DNA of 5,463 nt from contig MFHJ01000020.1 in assembly GCA_001778545.1 (NCBI GenBank), positions 1 through 5,463 of the forward strand, written 5' to 3'. Below the pieces are notes generated by a model, which saw only the letters and a program-made list of their open reading frames with translations, was not told the origin of the DNA and did not search any database. Source of the stretch: Candidatus Giovannonibacteria bacterium RIFCSPHIGHO2_02_43_16. Lineage in GTDB: Bacteria; Patescibacteriota; Minisyncoccia; JACPKW01; UBA11713. This document shows positions 1 to 5,463 of the stretch, piece by piece. The position numbers and the translations under genes are program-made. Position 1 is the stretch's first letter. Every line of letters begins with the position of its first letter.

Positions 1-351
1 GGGAACATTGTTATAGCAAATAGTTGTCCTTATTTGCTCCCAGTTTCTTCCAGGAGAAAACATCGCGTAGCTCGAGATAAAAGGAATCTTGCCGTAGTTC
101 GCGAGCCCAGCGGCAACTGTTGCCATATTTTGCTCGGCCACGCCTATTTCAATAAATCTCTCTGGAAATTTTTTGGCGAAAAGATGCATTTGGGTGGACT
201 CTGTCAAATCCGCGCAAAGCGCCACGACTCTCTCATTCTTCTCCCCCGCTTCAAGCAAACCCTCGCCATATCCCTTCCTCGTCGGCGCCTGCTCGATTTT
301 GGCGAGGTCTAATATATTTTCCGCGAGTTTTAAATTTGGATTTATTGGCAT
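1..351 (-). CDS. Transketolase, C-terminal subunit (3' end cut by window edge)
   Basis: The first 117 residues of the pyrimidine-binding half of a split transketolase, a thiamine-diphosphate enzyme that moves two-carbon ketol units between sugar phosphates in the non-oxidative pentose phosphate pathway. The frame is open from ATG at 351 to base 1. The N-terminal helix region is followed by a TRKGYGEGL stretch (24-32), an ALCADLTES strand (44-52) and the hallmark IGVAEQNM (69-76). By family analogy Glu73 is the catalytic glutamate that contacts the aminopyrimidine ring of the cofactor. SSYAMFSPGRNWEQIR (93-108) is typical of the separate C subunit. No ATG, GTG or TTG lies in frame between the preceding in-frame stop and this ATG, so the start is firm, although no good Shine-Dalgarno is seen. 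It should pair with the N subunit encoded at 583-1443. Roughly two thirds of the protein lies beyond the window. Confidence 0.95.
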   Translation of the reverse strand, partial: MPINPNLKLAENILDLAKIEQAPTRKGYGEGLLEAGEKNERVVALCADLTESTQMHLFAKKFPERFIEIGVAEQNMATVAAGLANYGKIPFISSYAMFSPGRNWEQIRTTICYNNVP

Positions 352-356
352 GTGTT

Positions 357-554
357 TTATTTCAACCGCCTTGCTTGTTTTATATTAGCATATTCAAGCT
401 CGTTCGCCGCGCGAAATTCGGTAAAATAAGTCTGCTTCGTAATTTCGCGCGCATGCAAAATCCCGCCGATGCTTAGCGTCAATACTATGGATACGAAAAT
501 CGCCACCGGAAACAAACCAACATTTGTCTCCGTCATTTTTCTAAAGTAAATCAT
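357..554 (-). CDS. Small single-pass membrane protein of unknown function
   Basis: A 65-residue ORF that I do not recognise. It has one strong hydrophobic segment (about residues 13-34, GLFPVAIFVSIVLTLSIGGI), then a charged tail of about 30 residues with several Arg and Lys ending ARRLK, which suggests the C-terminus faces the cytoplasm. Codon choice resembles the neighbours. It sits between the two transketolase subunit genes, 28 bases after the N-subunit stop and 5 bases before the C-subunit ATG, the spacing of a co-transcribed gene. Support is incomplete: no Shine-Dalgarno stands before ATG 554, a second Met at residue 7 (ATG at 536) could be the true start, and no conserved motif is visible. 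If it is not a gene, 352-582 is a 231-base spacer in which I see nothing else. Confidence 0.55.
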   Translation of the reverse strand: MIYFRKMTETNVGLFPVAIFVSIVLTLSIGGILHAREITKQTYFTEFRAANELEYANIKQARRLK

Positions 555-582
555 CGTACTGTCGCGTGGTGATGCGTGAATT

Positions 583-1443
583 TCATTGATGCTCGGACGT
601 TATTTTCCCGCCGAGCGTCCGCAACTCATCCAAAAATTTCGCCGCTTGTTCTTTATTCGGCGGGATCCCGTGCCACTTGTAATCAAATTCTATTTCTTTA
701 ATTCCCTTCCCCGGAATCGTATGAGCGATAATCATAGTCGGCTTTTCATAAATCGCCTTCGCTTCCTCAACCGCGTTCACAATCTCTTCGAAATTATGCC
801 CATCGATTTCCAAGACATGCCAGTTAAAAGCTTCATATTTCGCGCGCAGAGATTCGAGCGGCATTATATCCTCCGTCATCCCGTCAATTTGTATATTATT
901 TCTATCAATGATCCCAGTTAAATTGGAAAGTTTATTTTTCCCAGCAAACATAGCTGACTCCCAAATTATTCCGCAATCCTGCTCCCCATCGCCCATAAAT
1001 ACGTATGTCCGAAATTTTTTATTATCCATCCGCGCCGCGTACGCAATCCCAATCGCTTGCCCAAAGCCCGATCCAAGCGGGCCCGACGTAATTTCGATCC
1101 CCGGAAGCGCGCCTCTATGCGGATGCCCCTGCAATCGAGTCCCGAATTTTCGAAGCGTTTTTAACTCCTCGATTGGAAAATACCCCGCGTGCGCGAGCGC
1201 GGCGTATTGCACGGGACAGATATGCCCGTTTGAAAGTATCAAGCGATCTCTCTCTTCCCACAGGGGATTTCTCGGATCGTGATTCAAAATATGAAAATAG
1301 AATGCCGTAAAAATATCCGCCATGCCCAAGGGACCGGCCGTATGCCCAGACCCAGCTTCGACCAACATCTCAATTATCGACTCACGGATATCGTTAGCTT
1401 TTGTTTCTAAGAATTTAATTTTGTCCTCGTGCGGATAAGACAT
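583..1443 (-). CDS. Transketolase, N-terminal subunit (thiamine-diphosphate binding)
   Basis: A 286-residue protein matching the N-terminal, diphosphate-binding domain of transketolase, encoded separately as in many bacteria and archaea with split enzymes. Visible motifs are SGHTAGPLGMADI (32-44), SNGHICPVQYA (71-81), GHPHR (106-110) with GIEITSGPLGSGFGQAIG (115-132), and the thiamine-diphosphate signature GDGEQD (151-156) running to IIDRNNIQIDG (178-188), in which Asp152 and Asn182 should bind the metal. Histidines 34, 74 and 107 match conserved active-site histidines of the family, and WHG (257-259) a further one. Length is about right for an N subunit. With the C subunit (1-351) it should form the complete cytosolic enzyme that converts xylulose-5-P plus ribose-5-P to sedoheptulose-7-P plus glyceraldehyde-3-P. 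The ATG lies 2 bases after the protease stop with no clear Shine-Dalgarno, so translation probably depends on coupling. Confidence 0.96.
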   Translation of the reverse strand: MSYPHEDKIKFLETKANDIRESIIEMLVEAGSGHTAGPLGMADIFTAFYFHILNHDPRNPLWEERDRLILSNGHICPVQYAALAHAGYFPIEELKTLRKFGTRLQGHPHRGALPGIEITSGPLGSGFGQAIGIAYAARMDNKKFRTYVFMGDGEQDCGIIWESAMFAGKNKLSNLTGIIDRNNIQIDGMTEDIMPLESLRAKYEAFNWHVLEIDGHNFEEIVNAVEEAKAIYEKPTMIIAHTIPGKGIKEIEFDYKWHGIPPNKEQAAKFLDELRTLGGKITSEHQ

Positions 1444-1445
1444 GT

Positions 1446-3017
1446 TTATTTATTCATTAATGCTTTCTCAATATCCGGATCTGCCCATCCGCTTGTGCGT
1501 AGGGCATTCCGGATCGCTTCGTCGGACATGCCGGACTTGCGCGCCTGCATCACATACGCAGAAATGTCTGCGCCTGGATTGCGCGTGACGGCTTCATCTT
1601 TAGCTACCCTTTCTTCAAGTATATGCAACTCCTTTTCCTCAACCTTCATTCGCTTACGCAGAACGAACGTAAATATCCCAAGAAATACAATTATAACGAG
1701 GCTTCCTCCAGCAAGCACCCAAGTAAACGCGGGCACCAATCGAAGCCGCGCGGCCAATTCGTTTTTCCAGTTATCAATCGATTCCCTCTTCGCTATGATC
1801 CCCTTGCATTGATCAATATAAGCATCAAGTCGAATCGCGAAGGCTTTATTTGTCTCCTGCGCTTGGTCAAACTCCTTGATTGCTTTCTCGCAGTGATTAT
1901 TTCGAAGTAATTGCAGACCGGCAAGTAAATGTTTGTAGTATGCCCCGGGTTCTGGATTCGTTCTACTGTTTTTCAGAAAATCGTTAACGGGATCGAGCGG
2001 AATTGCGAATGCAAATACATCCCCGCCTCCTGACAATGCTCCTGCTTGTGATTGCAGAGTAATAATGCCGACCGTATTCCCCTTTTCATCAAGAAGCGGG
2101 CCGCCGCTCGAACCAGACGCAACTTTCGCATCTGTCTGGATATATTTAAAATCTTTTTTCTCGGAGTCTTTAAACGCATTAATTATCCCCTGGGTAAAAG
2201 TAGGTTCAATAAGGTCTTTAAATGAAATCTGCGCCGTACCCGGGAATCCAAAAACAAATATTCTATTTCCAGTGGTTAGCCCTTCCGAATCTCCAAGCGC
2301 CAGGGCCGGAGTGTTCGTTTGACTGATTTTAATAACCGCTAAATCTTTTTCATCGCTGATGAAATCTCCGCTTTTTATCACGGTTACCGGAAATCCGCTC
2401 TCAAGCGCGTCGTCAAATTTCTCGTTGCCAAGCGAGGGATTAACCACAGATATTTTCTGATCAAACTGGAACGTACTCTTCTCGGCAAGCTGCTCGAAAA
2501 TAGTTTTTCCAAATTCAGTCATTTTTTCATCATCGAATTGAGCTTTAGAATTCTTTGATAGCGCCGTCAGGGTTTCTTTAAAAAATGCTTGAAAAATAAG
2601 TGGTAAAACGGCTGTATATTTAATCATCTGAGGCGAAACAACGTGCGAATTCGTGACTATATACCCATCAGGACGTACAAAAAATCCAGTCCCGGTCAAT
2701 TTAAGATCAATGGGTACGTTTACTGACTTGCCTTTCGGAAAGGTAATCGCATAATTTTTTAAATCAACTTTAAAAGGCGGGACTATAGCGGTGCCCGTGG
2801 CATACTGCACAATCCGCACCACGGAAGGTTTCACTAAATCCGCGATCTGATTCTGGTTCAGTTCGAGCTCCAGCTCCGGAAGCTTAGGAAGAAGAAAAGT
2901 TGTCAGGGCGGGCTGCGGCGCATACGTATCGACCGCGAAAAACCCCAAACCAGCAACGGTCAAAACCAAAAATGCAAGTGCGAGAAATTTAATTTTACTA
3001 TCTGGTAAATAGCTCAC
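1446..3017 (-). CDS. Membrane-anchored trypsin-like (HtrA/S1C-type) serine protease with C-terminal helical module
   Basis: A 523-residue protein. An N-terminal membrane helix (about 9-29) has no obvious cleavage site and acts as an anchor. The trypsin-fold protease domain spans about 57-350 with a complete triad: His125 in TNSHVV, Asp225 in EKDLAVIK and Ser304 in SGSSGGP. LVKPSVVRIV (61-70), TGTGFFV (108-114) and ALALGDSEGLTTGN (238-251) are typical of the DegP/HtrA group. No PDZ domain follows. Instead there is a helical, TPR-like stretch (357-412), a second membrane helix (about 430-453) ended by RKRMK, a charged, probably coiled helix (457-475), and a compact C-terminal helical module (483-523). 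The likely topology is both ends in the cytoplasm and the protease outside. The start is GTG at 3017: an in-frame TAA lies five codons upstream and the next Met is residue 131, past the catalytic His. GTG overlaps the rpe stop as GTGA. It probably handles envelope or misfolded proteins; the substrate is unknown. Confidence 0.9.
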   Translation of the reverse strand: MSYLPDSKIKFLALAFLVLTVAGLGFFAVDTYAPQPALTTFLLPKLPELELELNQNQIADLVKPSVVRIVQYATGTAIVPPFKVDLKNYAITFPKGKSVNVPIDLKLTGTGFFVRPDGYIVTNSHVVSPQMIKYTAVLPLIFQAFFKETLTALSKNSKAQFDDEKMTEFGKTIFEQLAEKSTFQFDQKISVVNPSLGNEKFDDALESGFPVTVIKSGDFISDEKDLAVIKISQTNTPALALGDSEGLTTGNRIFVFGFPGTAQISFKDLIEPTFTQGIINAFKDSEKKDFKYIQTDAKVASGSSGGPLLDEKGNTVGIITLQSQAGALSGGGDVFAFAIPLDPVNDFLKNSRTNPEPGAYYKHLLAGLQLLRNNHCEKAIKEFDQAQETNKAFAIRLDAYIDQCKGIIAKRESIDNWKNELAARLRLVPAFTWVLAGGSLVIIVFLGIFTFVLRKRMKVEEKELHILEERVAKDEAVTRNPGADISAYVMQARKSGMSDEAIRNALRTSGWADPDIEKALMNK

Positions 3018-3643
3018 AAATTTTTTAAATTATTAATGGCTTCTTCTATATTTTTCGATCCGAAAATATAATTCGCGGAGACGAGGATGTTTGCGCCGGC
3101 TTCGACACATTGCCTACCGGTCTCAAGATTGATTCCGCCGTCTACTTCAATTATAGCTTTTGGGTAAGATTTGCGGATGTGCTTAATTTTCTCAATAATC
3201 TCTGGCCTGAACTCTTGCCCGGCGTGCCCCGGAGAAACCGCAAGCGTCTGCACCAAATCGGCTTTCTCAAAAAAGGGTTCTAATTTCTTCCAATCCGTCT
3301 CTGGACGTATCGCCACGCCAACTTCTTTTTTTGCTTCTTTAATTTTATTTAAAACAAATTCTGGGTCATGCGCCGCCTCAACGTGGAAAATAATCCGATC
3401 CACTTTCGGCAAGGCCCAATCTTGCCAGCGAGTATCCATATCCGAGATCATTAAATGCACTTCGATTTTCGGCTTTATATTAAAATCAATTAAGTTATTT
3501 GGGTCGTGCCAAGACGCGTGCTCTGTAAAAGTGCCGTCATAGACGTCCAAATGAACCCAGTTGACATAAGGTTCGACAATCTCAATTTTATTTCGAATAT
3601 CTTTAATCGATGTCTCGTTTATAGATGGGATTACTTCGATCAT
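3014..3643 (-). CDS. rpe: Ribulose-phosphate 3-epimerase (divergent)
   Basis: A 209-residue TIM-barrel protein that should interconvert D-ribulose-5-phosphate and D-xylulose-5-phosphate in the cytosol, feeding transketolase. The active-site frame is present: PSI at 6-8, VHLDVYDGTF (30-39) with metal ligands His31 and catalytic Asp33, VHLMI (62-66) with His63, a HVEA strand (87-90), and EVDGGIN (166-172) with catalytic Asp168. It departs from textbook Rpe in three places: DGTFTEHASW replaces the usual DGxFVPN, SPGHAGQEF (137-145) replaces NPGFGGQxF, and VSANYIF (188-194) replaces VAGSAIF, the last two being in the phosphate-binding region. The length is slightly short for the family (usually about 215-230). 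The ATG overlaps the pyrG stop by 4 bases (ATGA), and its own stop overlaps the protease start. A related epimerase acting on another sugar phosphate is possible, but the rpiB and transketolase neighbours favour Rpe. Confidence 0.9.
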   Translation of the reverse strand: MIEVIPSINETSIKDIRNKIEIVEPYVNWVHLDVYDGTFTEHASWHDPNNLIDFNIKPKIEVHLMISDMDTRWQDWALPKVDRIIFHVEAAHDPEFVLNKIKEAKKEVGVAIRPETDWKKLEPFFEKADLVQTLAVSPGHAGQEFRPEIIEKIKHIRKSYPKAIIEVDGGINLETGRQCVEAGANILVSANYIFGSKNIEEAINNLKNL

Positions 3644-5274
3644 TTCTTCTTCGTGATCGCAACTCTTATGAACTCGCGAAAAAGCGGATGAGGTTTCAGC
3701 GGGCGCGATTTAAATTCGGGATGAAACTGCGTGCCAAGAAAAAACGGATGGTCGCGCAATTCTATAATTTCCACCAAACCGGATTCCGGATTAATACCTG
3801 CGGTCACGAGCCCCTTAGATTCCAAAATATTTTGCAAAGCATTATTGAATTCGTAACGATGACGATGCCTTTCGTAAACTGTTCTTGTTCCATACGCGCG
3901 GCGCGCGATAGTTTTATCCTTGAGCCTGCAGGCATAAGCCCCAAGCCGCATCGTTCCTCCCATTTTCCCGGAAAAAACTTTTTCTTTCTGTTCCGACATC
4001 AAATCAATCACCGGATATTTAGTCCTTGCGTTAACTTCGGTTGTATTAGCTCCCTTCATGCCCGCGACATTTCTCGCGAATTCTATCGCCGCCAACTGCA
4101 TGCCGTAGCAAAGCCCGAGATACGGCTTTTTATTTTTTCTCGCGAAACTTATGGCTTTTATTTTCCCCTCAATACCTCTCGATCCAAATCCTCCCGGAAC
4201 TATTATCCCATCCAATAGTCCAAGCTCTTCTTTCATTTTCTCCGGAGTTTTTTCATATACTTCCGCGTCAAGCCATGAAATTTTTGGAATTCTCCCGAAC
4301 TGCCATGAAGCATGCTTTATCGCCTCAATAACTGATATATACGAATCGAAAAGGGTGAACTTTCCAGTCCCGAAATATTTCCCGACGATGCCGATGCTAA
4401 CTTCTTTTTTTGAAAAAAGCGCCCTTCTAACCATACGAGCCCATTCTTTCATATCGCGCCCTCCGGCTTTCATTTCGAATTTTCTCAAAATTTTCGCGCC
4501 GAGTTTTTCCTTCTCAAAATTAAGCGGCACTTGGTAGATATTATCTATGTCCGGCGCGGAAATTATATCCTCTGGATGCACATTGCAGAAAATCGAAAGT
4601 TTTTTCTTCCGCGGCTCGTCAAGGGAAATTTCGGCCCGTGCTATTATAAAGTCCGGCTGGATCCCCGCGGAATTAAGCGCGCGGACAGCGTGCTGAGTCG
4701 GTTTTGTCTTCATCTCGCCGATCTTTGTTGGTATCGGGAAGTAGCTGATGAGCATAAAAATTACATTCTTCGGATCCTTAAGGCGCATCATCCGAGCCGC
4801 TTCCAAAAATAAAATGTTTTCATATTCTCCCGCTGTTCCCCCGATCTCAACTAAAACAAAATCGGCCTTTGATTTCCTGGCCGCCGAATTTAATCTCCTG
4901 ATTATCTCTTCCGGAACGTGAGGAACAATCTGCACGCAATCTCCGCCGTACTTTAAGGCCCGCTCTTTCTCTATAACGGAAAGATAGACCGAACCGGAGG
5001 TCATATAGTTCTCTGCGAGTATGTTTTCGTCCAAAAATCTTTCATAATTGCCGATGTCCTGGTCCGTTTCCATCCCGTCTTCAGTCACAAAAACTTCGCC
5101 GTGTTCAATGGGATTCATTGTTCCCGCGTCAACGTTCAGATACGGATCAATTTTTACGCAAGTCGTTTTATATCCTTTGGACTTTAAAATCCTCGCCGTT
5201 GAAGCCGATGCGATTCCTTTGCCGATGCCGGACATCACTCCGCCAATTACAAAAATAAACCTTGGACTGGGCAT
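3640..5274 (-). CDS. pyrG: CTP synthase (glutamine-hydrolysing)
   Basis: A full-length 544-residue CTP synthase, which makes CTP from UTP, ATP and glutamine, the last step of pyrimidine nucleotide synthesis. The N-terminal synthetase domain (about 1-270) carries the P-loop GGVMSGIGKGI (11-21), KIDPYLNVDAGTMNP (41-55), HGEVFVTEDG (58-67) with Asp71 and Glu143 at the Mg/ATP sites, and the UTP-binding KTKPTQHAV (189-197). The C-terminal class I glutaminase domain (about 292-540) has the oxyanion region PGGFGSRGIEG (360-370), nucleophile Cys389 in GLCYGMQLA, GGTMRLGA (439-446), ERHRHRYEFNN (468-478), and His518 and Glu520 in QFHPEF. GGTAGEYENILF (145-156) differs from the common GGTVGDIESLPF. The start MPSPRFIFVIGG places the P-loop at the usual distance; a weak AGGT (5285-5288) lies 10 bases before the ATG. 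It ends in an ATGA overlap with rpe, implying coupled translation. Confidence 0.98.
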   Translation of the reverse strand: MPSPRFIFVIGGVMSGIGKGIASASTARILKSKGYKTTCVKIDPYLNVDAGTMNPIEHGEVFVTEDGMETDQDIGNYERFLDENILAENYMTSGSVYLSVIEKERALKYGGDCVQIVPHVPEEIIRRLNSAARKSKADFVLVEIGGTAGEYENILFLEAARMMRLKDPKNVIFMLISYFPIPTKIGEMKTKPTQHAVRALNSAGIQPDFIIARAEISLDEPRKKKLSIFCNVHPEDIISAPDIDNIYQVPLNFEKEKLGAKILRKFEMKAGGRDMKEWARMVRRALFSKKEVSIGIVGKYFGTGKFTLFDSYISVIEAIKHASWQFGRIPKISWLDAEVYEKTPEKMKEELGLLDGIIVPGGFGSRGIEGKIKAISFARKNKKPYLGLCYGMQLAAIEFARNVAGMKGANTTEVNARTKYPVIDLMSEQKEKVFSGKMGGTMRLGAYACRLKDKTIARRAYGTRTVYERHRHRYEFNNALQNILESKGLVTAGINPESGLVEIIELRDHPFFLGTQFHPEFKSRPLKPHPLFREFIRVAITKKK

Positions 5275-5284
5275 AAAATATTTG

Positions 5285-5288
5285 ACCT
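5285..5288 (-). promoter_or_regulatory. Probable weak ribosome binding site of pyrG
   Basis: AGGT on the minus strand, within ATAGGTCAAA, 10 bases before the pyrG ATG at 5274. It is the only recognisable Shine-Dalgarno-like site before a complete gene in this window; the genes downstream lack a good one and start at or next to the stop of the preceding gene. The match is short and the spacing slightly long, so the assignment is tentative. Confidence 0.35.
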
Positions 5289-5294
5289 ATTTTA

Positions 5295-5309
5295 GAATAG
5301 CATCTATTC
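5295..5309. repeat. Short inverted repeat over the rpiB stop codon
   Basis: A perfect 6-base inverted repeat (GAATAG / CTATTC) with a 3-base loop, lying over the rpiB stop and just before pyrG. The stem holds only two G-C pairs and no T-run follows on the minus strand, so it does not look like an intrinsic terminator. It may be chance, or a weak hairpin in the leader of pyrG. Confidence 0.25.
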
Positions 5310-5463
5310 GTCCAGCTTTTCAATACGCCTTTTGTGCCGCCCTCCGCTAAAAGGTGTGGACAAGAAAATTTCAACAGCTTTCTTGGCCTCCTCTTCGGAA
5401 ATAAGCCGCACCCCGAGCGATAAAACATTGGCGTTATTATGTTCCCGAGCTAATTTAACCGTC
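5304..5463 (-). CDS. rpiB: Ribose-5-phosphate isomerase B, C-terminal end (5' part outside window)
   Basis: The last 52 codons of an RpiB/LacA/LacB-type isomerase, which interconverts ribose-5-phosphate and ribulose-5-phosphate. Reading from 5462 the frame gives TVKLAREHNNANVLSLGVRL, then EEEAKKAVEIFLSTPFSGG, then RHKRRIEKLDE before TAG at 5304-5306. The (R)EHNxANVLSLGxR stretch and the closing FLxTPFxGGRHxRRI are the C-terminal signatures of the RpiB family; the Asn of this first stretch and the GGRH arginines usually help bind the sugar phosphate. In the normal family of about 145-150 residues this is roughly the last third, so nearly 100 residues lie upstream of the window. It precedes pyrG by 29 bases on the same strand and with rpe and transketolase completes a non-oxidative pentose phosphate gene set. 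Confidence 0.93.
   Translation of the reverse strand, partial: TVKLAREHNNANVLSLGVRLISEEEAKKAVEIFLSTPFSGGRHKRRIEKLDE

Noticed and set aside
352..582. RNA gene, promoter or riboswitch between the transketolase genes
   Set aside because: No strong stem-loop, tRNA-like fold or convincing -35/-10 pair was seen, and the stretch is better explained by the small membrane ORF.
908..1282. Plus-strand open frame of 124 codons, with others at 1429-1812 and 586-921
   Set aside because: These lie opposite the transketolase N subunit and the protease, whose motifs are unmistakable; the Cys/Pro/Ser-rich translations are typical of antisense shadows.
1..1443. Transketolase broken into two pieces by mutation (pseudogene)
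   Set aside because: Each half has its own start and natural domain boundary, the N part ends in its own stop, and separately encoded N and C subunits are a known functional form; there is no sign of decay.
3890..3910. GC-rich alternating CGCGCG/GCGCGC stretch as a possible regulatory palindrome
   Set aside because: It lies inside pyrG and is explained by Ala-Arg-Arg-Ala codons; it is not a perfect palindrome.
3625..4218. 197-codon open frame on the plus strand opposite pyrG
   Set aside because: It is fully antisense to a well-conserved CTP synthase, its translation has no recognisable motif, and it has no ribosome site; it is a by-product of the pyrG codon pattern.
5295..5309. Inverted repeat as an intrinsic terminator between rpiB and pyrG
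   Set aside because: The stem is only 6 base pairs with two G-C pairs and no U-run follows, so termination is unlikely; it is kept only as a low-confidence repeat.
5168..5428. 86-codon minus-strand frame spanning the rpiB end and the pyrG start
   Set aside because: It is out of frame with both genes, each of which has clear family motifs across this stretch.

Overview
The window reads as one stretch of a compact bacterial operon. All seven genes lie on the minus strand and run right to left, and almost no base lies outside a coding frame. In transcription order they are: the 3' end of rpiB (ribose-5-phosphate isomerase B), pyrG (CTP synthase), rpe (ribulose-phosphate 3-epimerase), a membrane-anchored HtrA-like serine protease, the N-terminal subunit of a split transketolase, a small one-helix membrane protein, and the start of the C-terminal transketolase subunit, which is cut by the window edge.

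The likely source is an uncultured bacterium of the Patescibacteria / Candidate Phyla Radiation type, perhaps Parcubacteria-like. This is inference from general familiarity, not from a search. It rests on the tight gene packing with 4-base overlaps, few clear Shine-Dalgarno sites, lineage-divergent but motif-complete PyrG and Rpe, a transketolase split in two, and a short helical GMSDEAIRNAL-type module at the protease C-terminus that I associate with membrane proteins of these groups. The standard code fits all frames, and base composition looks moderate and even.

Region by region: 5304-5463 is rpiB (partial). 5275-5303 is a 29-base gap with a weak AGGT ribosome site and a small inverted repeat over the rpiB stop. 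3640-5274 is pyrG, which overlaps rpe (3014-3643) by ATGA. rpe overlaps the protease (1446-3017) by GTGA. Two bases then separate the protease from the transketolase N subunit (583-1443). 357-554 holds the small membrane ORF, and 1-351 the transketolase C subunit (partial).

Together RpiB, Rpe and transketolase interconvert ribulose-5-P, ribose-5-P and xylulose-5-P and pass two-carbon units. This is the non-oxidative pentose phosphate pathway, which supplies ribose-5-phosphate for nucleotides. PyrG makes CTP from UTP, so the shared theme is nucleotide supply. Transaldolase is not in the window. The protease and the small membrane protein have no obvious place in this pathway and are the most interesting items here. 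I see no mobile element, CRISPR array, RNA gene or clear terminator, and no strong case for a wholly new system.
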